64,000 nucleotides of DNA, from NCBI RefSeq assembly GCF_900109045.1, contig NZ_FNYL01000004.1, forward strand, positions 356,055 to 420,054. Reading direction: 5' to 3'. This stretch comes from Dyadobacter sp. SG02. Lineage in GTDB: Bacteria; Bacteroidota; Bacteroidia; Cytophagales; Spirosomataceae. Shown piece by piece: positions 18,042 to 26,547 of the stretch. The notes beneath the pieces are model-generated. The model was not told the origin of the DNA and made no database searches. It saw only the letters and a program-made list of their open reading frames with translations. How positions within the stretch are numbered: the first letter of the stretch is position 1; every line of letters starts with the position of its first letter. The translations under genes and the position numbers were made by a program.

Positions 18042-18623
18042 CTAGTTTTTCGGAATTACTTTGTCGCCCAGCACTTTCTTCTCCGCGTCTGTCAACGCAT
18101 CTACAAGTGCATAACGTTTCGTTTTGGTAATGGCCATTTCATCCAGTACGTCTACCATGTTTTTGTAAGTAGATACTGCTGTTGGCTTGATTACGACGAC
18201 AAAAGCTTCATTACCGTCTTTATCCTTTGGATTAGCCGCGTTGATACGCTTTTGAGATGCGAAAATCACACTTCTCAGATCGAACCCGTAGCGGGTTGTT
18301 TTCAAATCAGTCTTTGCTTTATCGTCATCCGCAGCGATACCGTCCAGATAATACACGTCGTCGTTCGCTCCCATGAACAGGGTTAAAACTTTTGACGCTT
18401 TCAAAGGTTCTGTCGGCTTTTCCTGATCTTCGGTTTTGTCAGGCACAGCGAGCGACATGGATGTCGGTTTCGACATTGTTGTCGCCAGCATGAAAAAGGT
18501 GATAAGCAAAAATCCTAGGTCTACCATGGGAGTCATGTCCACACGGGTGGACATTTTCTTGGCCCTTACCTTACCATCACCTTTACCGTGCCCACCACCA
18601 CCGGATTCTTCAATTGCTGCCAT
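18042..18623 (-). CDS. exbD: ExbD/TolR family protein (second copy)
   Basis: This 193-residue protein has a Gly-rich cytoplasmic start (ESGGGGHGKGDGKVRAKK), one membrane helix with the conserved proton-carrying Asp35 in DMTPMVDLGFLLITFFM, and a periplasmic domain. It is longer than the roughly 140-residue ExbD of Proteobacteria, as is usual in Bacteroidota. It lies 25 bp downstream of another exbD and 27 bp upstream of tonB. Two different ExbD chains may form a heterodimer within the ExbB pentamer. Confidence 0.94.
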   Translation of the reverse strand: MAAIEESGGGGHGKGDGKVRAKKMSTRVDMTPMVDLGFLLITFFMLATTMSKPTSMSLAVPDKTEDQEKPTEPLKASKVLTLFMGANDDVYYLDGIAADDDKAKTDLKTTRYGFDLRSVIFASQKRINAANPKDKDGNEAFVVVIKPTAVSTYKNMVDVLDEMAITKTKRYALVDALTDAEKKVLGDKVIPKN

Positions 18624-18648
18624 TTCTTCTAATTATTAAATGATAACA

Positions 18649-19263
18649 TTATTCGTTTGTGTAACCGGCCGGTGCTTGTTCGCTACCTGTGATCAGGTTG
18701 AACTTGTTGATGTTCTGCGACTGCAGGTTTGCAAGCACGTCTTTGAACGCAGGGAATTTCGACAGGTTGTCGCCCTTCAATGCGATACGCAATTGGCTAT
18801 CCGCTTTACGTGCAGCATAAACCCAGTCTGCCAATTCGCTGGCGCCTGTGGAGTCAACCGGGATCCCTGGTTGCTTCACCTGGCTCATTTGCTCTTTTGG
18901 CATATTCAACCAGGGTTTCAACTGATTCAGAGGAAAACCAAAGCTCGACTGCAGTGCAAACTTTGCCTTCTCAGTATCGGTGAATGTGATGCCTTTGGCT
19001 TGTCCGATGTTGTCCAGCATCGCAACGCGAGTAGGCTGGGCATCAACACCAAAGAACACTTTCCCTGATTTGTCAATGCTAATGACCATGATCTTATCAT
19101 CTGGCACTTTGATTTGCGAAATCGATGTAGGTGTTGTAATCTCTGCATCGTTCGACTTAAAAGTCGCCGTCATAATGAAGAACGTCAAGAGCAAGAAGGC
19201 AACATCCGTCATGGCCGTCATATCAGTATGCGGCGCATGTTTCTTAGGCCTTACCTTTCCCAT
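18649..19263 (-). CDS. exbD: ExbD/TolR family protein (first copy)
   Basis: This 204-residue protein has the ExbD layout: a basic start (MGKVRPKKHAPHTD), one helix bearing Asp20 in DMTAMTDVAFLLLTFFIM, and a periplasmic domain. It differs clearly from the second ExbD, so this is an old pair rather than a recent duplication. It sits 61 bp downstream of exbB and is the second gene of the cluster. Confidence 0.94.
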   Translation of the reverse strand: MGKVRPKKHAPHTDMTAMTDVAFLLLTFFIMTATFKSNDAEITTPTSISQIKVPDDKIMVISIDKSGKVFFGVDAQPTRVAMLDNIGQAKGITFTDTEKAKFALQSSFGFPLNQLKPWLNMPKEQMSQVKQPGIPVDSTGASELADWVYAARKADSQLRIALKGDNLSKFPAFKDVLANLQSQNINKFNLITGSEQAPAGYTNE

Positions 19264-19324
19264 ACAAATATATAAGTTTTTTTTATATTAACGAAACTTC
19301 ACTATAAAATAGTTCAGCGAACTA

Positions 19325-20164
19325 TCAATAATGTGCAGCAAAGTTCGACTGAAGGCTCATGCCAATTTCGTCGATGCTGTAAGTAAGATCGTCAACACGG
19401 CTGTTCAGGTAAGCGTAAGAGATTGTTGCGATAGCCGAAGTACCGATACCCAAAGCGGTATTGATAAGGGCCTCAGAGATACCAGTCGCAAGAGCAGCGG
19501 AGTCAGGAGAACCTGATGTACCCAAAGCCGCGAACGCCTTGATCATACCGATTACCGTTCCAAGAAGCGCCAAGAGGGTAGATGCACCCGCCAGTGTAGC
19601 GATAATGGTAAGGTTTTTCTGAAGCATTGGAAGTTCAAGTGTAGTAGCTTCTTCGATCTCTTTCTGAAGAGCTGCCAGTTTTTGCTCTTTGTCAAGCGCA
19701 GTTTCAGTAGTCAACTGCTTGTATTTCAACAGACCTGCTTTGATTACGTTACCAACAGATCCTTTTTGCTTATCACATTCTTTGATAGCCTCTTCGATTT
19801 GGTTTTTGTCAAGCAGGCTTCTCACTTTGCGTACGAAACCATCGATGCTTCCGGTTCCGCTAGCTTTGCTCAAAGTGATCAAACGCTCGATTGTAAAGGT
19901 CAATACAATAAGGAAACATGTCATCAAGATAGGTACGATAGGACCTCCCTTGTAAACGATTCCGTAGTAATCACCATCGATAGGCCCTTTTTCGTGATCG
20001 CCATCTTTAAAGTGTTCCGGAGCACCCAGAACGAAAATGTAAACACACAATGCAATCGCAAAAAGGAGAGGGATTACCAATGCCGGGTTCAAACCGCCTT
20101 TGCCTTTAGTTGCTGCCGCAGCAGGCTTTGGAGCTGGTGCCGGACTTGTAGCTTTCTTTTCCAT
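19325..20164 (-). CDS. exbB: MotA/TolQ/ExbB family proton channel protein
   Basis: This 279-residue inner-membrane protein forms the channel that powers TonB. It begins with an Ala/Pro/Lys-rich cytoplasmic tail, then three membrane segments: about residues 28-48, 78-98 and a C-terminal pair region containing TLAGASTLLALLGTVIGMIKAFAALG split across residues 190-215, followed by SEALINTALGIGTSAIATISY. The last two stretches are the MotA_ExbB signature. It is the first gene of the cluster, with a promoter-like element about 120 bp upstream. Confidence 0.95.
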   Translation of the reverse strand: MEKKATSPAPAPKPAAAATKGKGGLNPALVIPLLFAIALCVYIFVLGAPEHFKDGDHEKGPIDGDYYGIVYKGGPIVPILMTCFLIVLTFTIERLITLSKASGTGSIDGFVRKVRSLLDKNQIEEAIKECDKQKGSVGNVIKAGLLKYKQLTTETALDKEQKLAALQKEIEEATTLELPMLQKNLTIIATLAGASTLLALLGTVIGMIKAFAALGTSGSPDSAALATGISEALINTALGIGTSAIATISYAYLNSRVDDLTYSIDEIGMSLQSNFAAHY

Positions 20165-20280
20165 CAGACTTACTTTTAAAGGTTAAATTGAGATTTTGGT
20201 TGTGAATTAAATAAAACTTTTGGTTTAAACTGGTTTTCGTAAAATAAAATTTTGAATGCTTTTCGGATAAACGACATCTA

Positions 20281-20314
20281 CAAAAGTATGAGTTTTCCTT
20301 TTAAAAAAAAGCAA
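20281..20314 (-). promoter_or_regulatory. Candidate promoter for the exbB-tonB cluster
   Basis: On the minus strand a TTG (20314-20312) is followed after 23 bp by TACTTTTG (20288-20281), which fits the Bacteroidota TTG-N17-23-TAnnTTTG pattern at its upper limit. The leader to exbB would be about 110 nt. Confidence 0.5.
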
Positions 20315-20735
20315 GCGTTTCGGCAGATTTTTTCTCAGATTTTTCTCCGAATCGTTTCCGAATTGCATAATTTAAAGAATACCCTCCCTTCTATTTTTAG
20401 TAAATTTTCTAGTTTTAATACTGACTTATAAGGATATAACGGCTACCGCCAAACCTCTATATAATTGTACTCTTTGCGTTCATATGTAGCAACATGTTTT
20501 TTAGTGAGGAGACTTGCGTTTCAAAATATTTCAAGATTACCCTAGAAAAGCAAATATTATTTTTCTCCTACTATGTGTCTTAACAACAATTTTAAATTTC
20601 ACCGGCCCCGATTTTCGGCCGCGCCCTGAAATTTGACTAAATCAATCCTGCCCGCGTCCCGATTTTTTTCGCCTTTGCAACCGCTTGTCACTCATTTTCC
20701 CGCAACTTACCACTAGCGGAATGACAAAAATCCGG

Positions 20736-20743
20736 TAATTTTG
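20736..20743 (+). promoter_or_regulatory. Candidate -7 box for gatC
   Basis: TAATTTTG matches TAnnTTTG, 48 bp before the gatC ATG. No -33 TTG is at the right distance. Confidence 0.35.
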
Positions 20744-20791
20744 GCTTTCCGCAGATAGTGTGTCTGTTAACTTAACAAATTCTTAAAATAC

Positions 20792-21079
20792 ATGAAGATC
20801 GATCAGGAGTCGCTCAAAAAGATCGCGCACCTCGCACGATTGGAGATCAGGCCCGGGGAAGAAGCGGCTCTCCTGCAAAGTATGGACTCCGTTCTTACCT
20901 GGATGGACCAGCTCAATGAAATCAATACGCAGGGAGTGGAACCTTTGACGCACGTGCTCGACGAAGAAAATAACTGGCGCGAAGATAAAGGCGCCAACAC
21001 GCTCACGCGTGAAGAAGCGCTCTTCAATGCGCCGTCGAAAAATAGTACCTATATAATGGTACCGAAAGTGATTGAGTAA
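20792..21079 (+). CDS. gatC: Asp/Glu-tRNA amidotransferase subunit C
   Basis: This 95-residue protein is the small C subunit of the GatCAB amidotransferase, which turns Glu-tRNA(Gln) or Asp-tRNA(Asn) into the correct amidated form. It shows the family features: DQESLKKIAHLARLEI at the start, LTWMDQLNEINTQGVEPLTHV in the middle and the C-terminal ALFNAPSKNSTYIMVPKVIE. Length is normal. gatA and gatB are not in the window, so the subunit genes are dispersed, which is common in this phylum. Confidence 0.96.
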   Translation: MKIDQESLKKIAHLARLEIRPGEEAALLQSMDSVLTWMDQLNEINTQGVEPLTHVLDEENNWREDKGANTLTREEALFNAPSKNSTYIMVPKVIE

Positions 21080-21103
21080 GTATAGGACACAATGTCCTAT
21101 ACG

Positions 21104-21895
21104 TCAACAATGGATTTCGAAATCGTCCGCATCGGACAATGCAGGGAAGCTCTGCCGGTAAGTGGTGAGTTCGGCCTTTGAAATGTGGACGATCTTTTCG
21201 GTCTCCTGGCTCGTGAGTATTGCAATTGGCTCGCCCAGGTAATCAAGCGCCACGGAATCCCCGCGGTATTCCAGCCCGTTCCCGTCGATCCCGACGCGGT
21301 TCACGCCCATCACGTAGCATTGGTTTTCGATCGCCCTCGCCTGCAAGAGCGTGCTCCAAGCATGCGCGCGGCGCGCGGGCCAGTTCGCTACATATAATAG
21401 GATGTCGTAAGGATCGCTTTGCAGGTTGCGGCTCCAAACCGGGAAGCGAAGGTCATAGCACACGAGCGGGCAGATCTTCCAGCCTTTCCATTCAAATGTA
21501 AGCCGCACACCGCCGGCGGTATAGTGATTGTTCTCCTCCCCCATCCGGAAAAGGTGGCGCTTGTCGTTTTGCGCGTACGTGCCGTCCGGGCGTACGCAAA
21601 GGAGGCGGTTAAAAAAACGGCCTCCTTCATTTACTGCGAAACTTCCCACCACCAATGCATTCGTCAGCTTCGCCATTTGCTTCATCCAGCGGGTGGTGGT
21701 CAGGTTCATCGGCTCGGCGAGTGCGGTATTCATCGTGAAACCGGTGTTTAACATTTCCGGAAGCACAATTACGTCCACCGGCTCCGGCAATGCGGCCAGC
21801 TTCTCTTCGAACGTCGCGAGATTGGCCGTCACATTTTCCCAATGCAAATCTGCCTGGACCAATGCAATGGAAAGAGACTCCTTATGTTCCTGCAT
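21104..21895 (-). CDS. Nitrilase-superfamily amidohydrolase (YafV/omega-amidase type)
   Basis: This 263-residue cytosolic enzyme has the nitrilase catalytic triad: Glu47 in VIVLPEMLNTGF, Lys112 in AQNDKRHLF and Cys146 in PLVCYDLRFPVW. The sequence around the Cys and the following NWPARRAHAWSTLLQARAIENQCY segment resemble YafV and omega-amidases, which hydrolyse 2-oxoglutaramate and related omega-amides. The exact substrate is not certain. It lies 24 bp upstream of def on the same strand in transcription order after def, and converges on gatC. Confidence 0.9.
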   Translation of the reverse strand: MQEHKESLSIALVQADLHWENVTANLATFEEKLAALPEPVDVIVLPEMLNTGFTMNTALAEPMNLTTTRWMKQMAKLTNALVVGSFAVNEGGRFFNRLLCVRPDGTYAQNDKRHLFRMGEENNHYTAGGVRLTFEWKGWKICPLVCYDLRFPVWSRNLQSDPYDILLYVANWPARRAHAWSTLLQARAIENQCYVMGVNRVGIDGNGLEYRGDSVALDYLGEPIAILTSQETEKIVHISKAELTTYRQSFPALSDADDFEIHC

Positions 21896-21919
21896 GACCG
21901 AATGTAAATTGATTAAACC

Positions 21920-22507
21920 CTATCTGCGGCTTGGAAAACGCATGCGGTAGTCGGCATCCACGTTTCCTTTGGAAATATCCGTCAGTTTCTTCTTGATAAA
22001 CTGCTTTTTGAGCGTCGGCAGGTAATCCACAAACAATTTACCCAGCAAATGGTCGTACTCGTGCTGGATAATGCGGGCCGCCATGCCTGAATAGGTTTCT
22101 TCGTGTTCGTTCCAGTCGAGGTCGCGGTAGCGGATACGGAGCGTTTCGGGACGGTACACATCGCCGCGAATACCGGGAATGCTCAGGCAACCCTCTTCGA
22201 ATGCCCATTCTTCACCGGTTTCTTCCAGAATCTCGGGGTTAATGAAGGTTTTTTTGAAATCGACCAATGACAGGTCCGGCTCGTCGTCTTCGTCTTCCTC
22301 ATCTCTCTCGGCAAACGGCGTACCGTCGACTACGAAAATACGGATATTCAGGCCGATCTGAGGAGCGGCAAGGCCCACACCGTTCGCGCCGTGCATGGTT
22401 TCGAACATATCCTCCGAAAGTTTCTTCAAGTCCACTTCATCTTTTTCGATAAAACGGGTTGGCTTTCTCAGGATCGGGTCACCGTATGCAACTATTGGAT
22501 AAATCAT
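21920..22507 (-). CDS. def: Peptide deformylase
   Basis: This 195-residue metalloenzyme removes the formyl group from new polypeptides. All three motifs are present: GVGLAAPQIG (residues 43-52), EGCLSIPG (metal-binding Cys107) and HEYDH (residues 149-153, with Tyr in place of the usual Leu, as is common in Bacteroidota). An acidic insert, AERDEEDEDDEPD around residues 66-78, lies between motifs. It is followed by the nitrilase-family gene 24 bp on and preceded by ruvX about 50 bp upstream, probably one transcription unit. Confidence 0.96.
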   Translation of the reverse strand: MIYPIVAYGDPILRKPTRFIEKDEVDLKKLSEDMFETMHGANGVGLAAPQIGLNIRIFVVDGTPFAERDEEDEDDEPDLSLVDFKKTFINPEILEETGEEWAFEEGCLSIPGIRGDVYRPETLRIRYRDLDWNEHEETYSGMAARIIQHEYDHLLGKLFVDYLPTLKKQFIKKKLTDISKGNVDADYRMRFPSRR

Positions 22508-22555
22508 GCTTATTAAAACTTTTGCTTCCTATATAATATGTACTACTTACAAATT

Positions 22556-22969
22556 CTACCTCCGGCTTTCCATGAAGGACTGGAGAATGATTGTCGCGCT
22601 TACTTTATCGATATTGCCTTTGTCGCGCCGGTCGCTTTTCTTCGATCCCGAAGCGATCATCGATTGCAGCGCCATCGACGACGTAAACCGCTCGTCGTGC
22701 AAATGCACGGGGATTTCCGGAAATGCTTTTTGCAATGTCCTGACAAATGCCGTAACCCTGGCGGCATTCTCGCTGTCGGTATTATCGAGCTTTTTGGGCA
22801 TACCTACCACGAATGCTTCCACCTGCTCGCTCAATGTGTATTTCTTGAGAAAATCGGTGAGCTGATGCGTAGGCACCGTATCGAGCGCGGTTGCGATAAT
22901 TTTCAACGGGTCGGTAACGGCGATTCCGCTGCGTTTGGCACCGTAATCGATCGCCAGGAGACGTGGCAT
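22556..22969 (-). CDS. ruvX: Putative pre-16S rRNA nuclease / Holliday junction resolvase homologue (YqgF)
   Basis: The start is placed at the ATG giving MPRLLAIDYGAKRSGIAV, making a 137-residue protein of normal length; a longer frame extends upstream without family similarity. The RNase H-like fold carries DYG near residue 8, VGMPKKLDNTDSENA in the middle and HLHDERFTSSMA, which supplies the second acidic residue. YqgF processes the 5' end of 16S rRNA in E. coli and was first proposed as a resolvase. It is divergent from recJ, and a TAnnTTTG box lies 26 bp upstream. Confidence 0.94.
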   Translation of the reverse strand: MPRLLAIDYGAKRSGIAVTDPLKIIATALDTVPTHQLTDFLKKYTLSEQVEAFVVGMPKKLDNTDSENAARVTAFVRTLQKAFPEIPVHLHDERFTSSMALQSMIASGSKKSDRRDKGNIDKVSATIILQSFMESRR

Positions 22970-22994
22970 GGGCTTAAAATATGTTAATAGTTTG

Positions 22995-23083
22995 CAAAGA
23001 TAAGACCTTTCGGTTAGCTTTTCCCGATGGATCACCCGATTGCACATTTTGGCAGCAAGCATTCCGGAATCCGATTATCTTTG
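22995..23083. promoter_or_regulatory. Divergent promoter region of ruvX and recJ
   Basis: The minus strand has TATCTTTG at 23002-22995, directed to ruvX. The plus strand has TATCTTTG at 23076-23083, directed to recJ, with TTTTG at 23047-23051 24 bp upstream. The recJ box ends only 4 bp before its ATG, so that transcript may have almost no leader. Confidence 0.5.
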
Positions 23084-23087
23084 CCCT

Positions 23088-24800
23088 ATGATTGAAAAGC
23101 GCTGGATACATTACCCTTCTTTTACCTCTGAACAAGAACAGGTTGCACAGAGTCTTGCCGAATCCTTGAAAGTAAGTCCCTCGCTGGCAACGCTTTTGGT
23201 TCAGCGCGGCATCCTCGATTTTGAGCAATCCCGCGATTTTTTCCGCCCCGATATCAGGCATTTGCACGATCCGTTCCTGATGGCCGACATGGAGAAGGCC
23301 GTGGAGCGCCTGGTCAAAGCGATCGATTCCAATGAGAAAATACTGGTTTACGGCGATTACGATGTGGACGGTACCACTTCCGTCGCGTTGTTCTATGGTT
23401 TTCTCAAAAGGATTTACCCAAATCTCGACTATTACATTCCCGATCGCTACGAGGAAGGCTACGGCGTTTCCTGGCAAGGCGTGGATTGGGCCGAAGCCAA
23501 TGGCTATACATTAATAGTAACCCTCGACTGCGGGGTAAAGTCCGTCGACAAGGTAACTGTTGCCCTCGAAAAAGGCATCGACTTCATTATATGCGACCAC
23601 CACCGCCCCGGCGACGAGCTTCCACCCGCTGCCGCAGTATTGGACCCAAAGCGGGAGGATTGTTTATATCCTTATAAAGAGCTCACCGGTTGCGGAGTAG
23701 GTTTCAAGCTTTTACAGGCATTTTGTATTAAACAGGGCCTAAATCTTGAAACGCTCTACGATTACCTCGATTTACTGGTCGTCAGCATTGCTTCCGATAT
23801 TGTTCCTATAACCGGCGAAAACCGCATTCTGGCATTTTATGGATTGCAAAGACTGAATGCGCAGCCGAGAACGGGTATTAAAGCATTGATACAAATCTCC
23901 GGTATCAGCGGGGCACTCGATATTACCAATGTCGTTTTCGGGCTCGGGCCGCGCATTAACGCGGCCGGGCGCATCAAGCACGCGAAAGAAGCCGTGCGGT
24001 TGCTGCTTTCCGAAATCGAGGAAGAAGCCATGGAGTTCGCCGAAGAAATCAACCGGCACAACAGCGAACGCCGCAATTTCGATTCGAGCATTACGGAACA
24101 GGCGCTTTTCATGATCGAAAACGACGAATGGTTTTCGAATGCGAAAAGTACCGTATTATATAAGGAAGACTGGCACAAAGGTGTGATCGGGATTGTAGCC
24201 AGCCGGTGCATTGAAAAATACCACCGTCCGACCATCATCTTGACCCAATCGCACGGAAAAGCCGCAGGCTCCGCACGTTCGGTGCCGGGTTTCGACGTGT
24301 ACGAGGCGATCGAAGAATGCGCGGACCTTTTGGAACAATATGGAGGGCATACATTTGCTGCGGGTCTCACATTACCGCTCGATAATGTAGAAGCATTCAG
24401 AATGCGGTTCAACGAGATCGTGAGCAGCCGCATTCAGCCGGATCAGCTTGTGCCGATGATCAATGTCGACATGCTGCTGGACCTGGAAGCGATTACACCG
24501 AAGTTTTACAATATCCTCCGCCAGATGGGACCGTTCGGGCCGGGTAATATGACGCCGATATTCGAATCAAGAAATATGACGCTGGTCGGTCGCCCGAGTT
24601 TGATGAAAGAAAAACATATCAAATTCGATGTAAAACAGAATAGCTCGGCAGCTTTCACGGCCGTCGGCTTCGGAATGGGCCATTTTTATCCTGATATTGT
24701 CAATGGAAGGCCTTTTTCGATCTGCTATTGCCTCGAAGAGAACAATTTCCGCGACAAGAAAACCTTACAGCTTTCGTTGAAAGACATTAAGCTGCATTGA
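23088..24800 (+). CDS. recJ: Single-stranded-DNA-specific exonuclease RecJ
   Basis: This 570-residue 5'-3' exonuclease acts in recombination and mismatch repair. The DHH motifs are visible: [18 protein letters not shown] (motif I), VTLDCGV (motif II), ICDHHRPG (motif III, DHH) and [10 protein letters not shown] (motif IV). The DHHA1 region contains [18 protein letters not shown] and [15 protein letters not shown], and [11 protein letters not shown] lies near its end, followed by the OB fold. The ATG giving [11 protein letters not shown] is chosen over an upstream in-frame start because the promoter box lies between them. Confidence 0.97.
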   Translation: MIEKRWIHYPSFTSEQEQVAQSLAESLKVSPSLATLLVQRGILDFEQSRDFFRPDIRHLHDPFLMADMEKAVERLVKAIDSNEKILVYGDYDVDGTTSVALFYGFLKRIYPNLDYYIPDRYEEGYGVSWQGVDWAEANGYTLIVTLDCGVKSVDKVTVALEKGIDFIICDHHRPGDELPPAAAVLDPKREDCLYPYKELTGCGVGFKLLQAFCIKQGLNLETLYDYLDLLVVSIASDIVPITGENRILAFYGLQRLNAQPRTGIKALIQISGISGALDITNVVFGLGPRINAAGRIKHAKEAVRLLLSEIEEEAMEFAEEINRHNSERRNFDSSITEQALFMIENDEWFSNAKSTVLYKEDWHKGVIGIVASRCIEKYHRPTIILTQSHGKAAGSARSVPGFDVYEAIEECADLLEQYGGHTFAAGLTLPLDNVEAFRMRFNEIVSSRIQPDQLVPMINVDMLLDLEAITPKFYNILRQMGPFGPGNMTPIFESRNMTLVGRPSLMKEKHIKFDVKQNSSAAFTAVGFGMGHFYPDIVNGRPFSICYCLEENNFRDKKTLQLSLKDIKLH

Positions 24801-24819
24801 GGAAGAACTTAAACGAACA

Positions 24820-25551
24820 ATGATACTAAGAACCGAAAACCTCGTCAAGAAATACGGGGTTCGTCTTGTCAATAATAATGTAAGCTACCAGGTCGAGCAG
24901 GGCGAAATCGTAGGACTGCTGGGGCCTAACGGTGCGGGTAAAACCACGTCCTTTTATATGGCCGTTGGTTTGGTGAAACCTAACAGTGGAAAGGTATACC
25001 TCGACGATAAGGACATCACCAACCTTCCCATGTACAAGCGCGCACGGCTCGGGCTCGGGTATCTCGCGCAGGAAGCATCCGTTTTCCGGACATTGACTGT
25101 CGAAGAGAACATTAAGGCGGTGTTGGAAATGACCGACCTGTCCAAGGCCGATCAGAAGCATAAGGTAGAAGAGCTGATTGAAGAATTCCACCTCGGACAT
25201 GTACGCAAGAGCAAGGGTATGGTTCTTTCGGGAGGCGAGCGCCGCCGTACGGAAATCGCCAGATCCCTGGCGGTTGATCCCAAATTCATTTTGCTCGATG
25301 AGCCTTTCGCCGGGGTAGACCCTATTGCGGTGGAAGATATTCAGAGCATTGTGGCCAGGTTGAAACACAAGAATATAGGCATCCTCATCACCGACCACAA
25401 CGTAAACGAGACCTTATCGATTACCGACCGGGCATATCTGCTATTCGAAGGGAAGATATTGAAACAGGGAAGCGCCGAGGAGCTGGCGGAAGACGAAGTG
25501 GTACGCCGGGTCTATCTGGGACAAAATTTCGAGCTGAAAAGGAAGATCTGA
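24820..25551 (+). CDS. lptB: Lipopolysaccharide export ABC transporter ATP-binding protein
   Basis: This 243-residue ATPase powers lipopolysaccharide extraction from the inner membrane together with LptF and LptG. Motifs are Walker A GPNGAGKT (residues 35-42), signature [15 protein letters not shown], Walker [14 protein letters not shown] and the switch histidine in [27 protein letters not shown] is characteristic of LptB. It follows recJ by 19 bp on the same strand, so the two are probably co-transcribed. The membrane subunits are not in the window. Confidence 0.95.
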   Translation: MILRTENLVKKYGVRLVNNNVSYQVEQGEIVGLLGPNGAGKTTSFYMAVGLVKPNSGKVYLDDKDITNLPMYKRARLGLGYLAQEASVFRTLTVEENIKAVLEMTDLSKADQKHKVEELIEEFHLGHVRKSKGMVLSGGERRRTEIARSLAVDPKFILLDEPFAGVDPIAVEDIQSIVARLKHKNIGILITDHNVNETLSITDRAYLLFEGKILKQGSAEELAEDEVVRRVYLGQNFELKRKI

Positions 25552-25651
25552 AATGTCTCCAGCATAGAAAAGGGAACGCTCAGGCGGCACTCCCTCTCTT
25601 ACAATTATTCACCATGAACTGTATTACTAGTCAAAAAGCGTAACAGCGATG

Positions 25652-25807
25652 TTACTTCTTAGGGCACTTTTTACAATGCTTGCCCTTCTTCTTGTATTTC
25701 TCGCAACACTTCTTAAACACGCATTCGGTGCTGTCTTCGAAGCTTTTCATCCAGAAACACCCCTGCTCCGACCCCACATTGTAATCACTTATTGTAAAAG
25801 CGCTCAT
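25652..25807 (-). CDS. 51-residue Cys/Lys-rich protein
   Basis: A 52-codon frame from an ATG at 25807 to TAA at 25652 encodes a cytosolic protein with six cysteines (17, 29, 34, 35, 45, 48) and a Lys-rich second half: CVFKKCCEKYKKKGKHC followed by KKCPKK. The spacing C34-C35 ... C45-x2-C48 could bind a metal or iron-sulfur centre, but this is inference. No signal peptide is present. I do not recognise a named family. A full consensus promoter (25831-25861) lies just upstream and would give a leader of under 25 nt, which is strong evidence that it is expressed. It is convergent with lptB, about 100 bp away. Confidence 0.72.
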   Translation of the reverse strand: MSAFTISDYNVGSEQGCFWMKSFEDSTECVFKKCCEKYKKKGKHCKKCPKK

Positions 25808-25830
25808 CCACATTGCCGTTAAAACTGAGG

Positions 25831-25861
25831 CAAATATATTACCTATTTAGAATCATTCAAA
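25831..25861 (-). promoter_or_regulatory. Consensus Bacteroidota promoter for the 51-residue gene
   Basis: The minus strand reads TTTG (25861-25858), 19 bp, then TATATTTG (25838-25831). This is an exact TTTG-N19-TAnnTTTG match, 23 bp before the ATG at 25807. Confidence 0.75.
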
Positions 25862-25915
25862 TGTTTGCCGGAAATTATTTTGAATAAATCTAAATAACTT
25901 AACGGGCACTATGAG

Positions 25916-26458
25916 TCACTTTAAATGTCCTTTGCGCTTTAAAACTGCCAATATCTGCTCGGGCGAAACCTTCTCTTTATGGTATGAAAGCGTTATTGCC
26001 TCTGATTCGAGGGCGATACTGCCCTTTCGGACCCCATCGATTTCCTGCAAGTCCGCCACCAGTTCCTGCACGTTATCCGGCTTGCTCAGATCAATGCGTA
26101 GTTGCCTTTGGGATCTAAACCGCTCGAAATGCTCCTCGGCCAGTACCTGTTCTTCACCTTTGAACGGCTCCCACCGGTTGATAATCAATCCTGATAATGC
26201 GATAAACCAGCCAAAGTAATAGGACAATAGTTCCGCGCGGCTGTGAAAGCTTTTATTCCAAAAGTAAAAGGCTGCTAGCCGGCCCGTCAGCCAGGTAAAT
26301 AACGTCCATTGCAGCGCGGTGAGGAATAGCTGATGCCTGGCGAGAAAACCGGTCGCAAAAATCGGCAGCGAGGCCAGCGATAACAAGGGAAGTATGCAGC
26401 AACCGATATGTAAAAGAGTTATGATAGCACTGAATGTCAGGGAATAAAAGCTTCGCAT
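25916..26458 (-). CDS. MerC-like membrane protein with C-terminal ferredoxin-like domain
   Basis: This 180-residue protein starts at the ATG giving MRSFYSLTFSAIITLLHIGCC. It has about four membrane helices in residues 5-110, with a Cys-Cys pair in HIGCCILPLLSLASLP that resembles MerC-family proteins. The last 65 residues (from about LRIDLSKPDNVQELVADLQ) look like a heavy-metal-associated fold with a beta-alpha-beta-beta-alpha-beta pattern, but they lack the CxxC metal site. MerC-domain proteins in Bacteroidota often sit with Fur-type regulators. It is divergent from a His-rich lipoprotein gene, with two palindromes in the shared promoter region. Confidence 0.6.
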   Translation of the reverse strand: MRSFYSLTFSAIITLLHIGCCILPLLSLASLPIFATGFLARHQLFLTALQWTLFTWLTGRLAAFYFWNKSFHSRAELLSYYFGWFIALSGLIINRWEPFKGEEQVLAEEHFERFRSQRQLRIDLSKPDNVQELVADLQEIDGVRKGSIALESEAITLSYHKEKVSPEQILAVLKRKGHLK

Positions 26459-26473
26459 AACTAAAGAAAATGG

Positions 26474-26488
26474 ACGCAACTATTGCGT
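26474..26488. promoter_or_regulatory. 15-bp palindrome, putative operator 1
   Basis: ACGCAACTATTGCGT is a perfect 6-3-6 dyad, 15 bp upstream of the MerC-like gene start. A dimeric repressor bound here would block that gene. Confidence 0.45.
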
Positions 26489-26511
26489 GTTACAAGTATT
26501 TGATTCATTTT

Positions 26512-26526
26512 TGCAACATTGTTGCA
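26512..26526. promoter_or_regulatory. 15-bp palindrome, putative operator 2
   Basis: TGCAACATTGTTGCA is a perfect 6-3-6 dyad, 21 bp before the His-rich lipoprotein start. Both palindromes share GCAA/TTGC half-sites. The form and context would suit a Fur/Zur-type regulator, but no regulator gene is in the window. Confidence 0.5.
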
Positions 26527-26547
26527 TTTAATGAAGTTCCATCCGAA

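Larger units (their letters stand above)
20165..20791. other. Intergenic region between exbB and gatC
   Basis: This 627-bp AT-rich stretch holds no convincing gene. It contains the exbB promoter candidate (20281-20314) and, on the plus strand, TAATTTTG at 20736-20743, a -7 box 48 bp upstream of gatC. The middle, about 20330-20700, shows nothing I can identify; a small RNA cannot be excluded. Confidence 0.6.
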
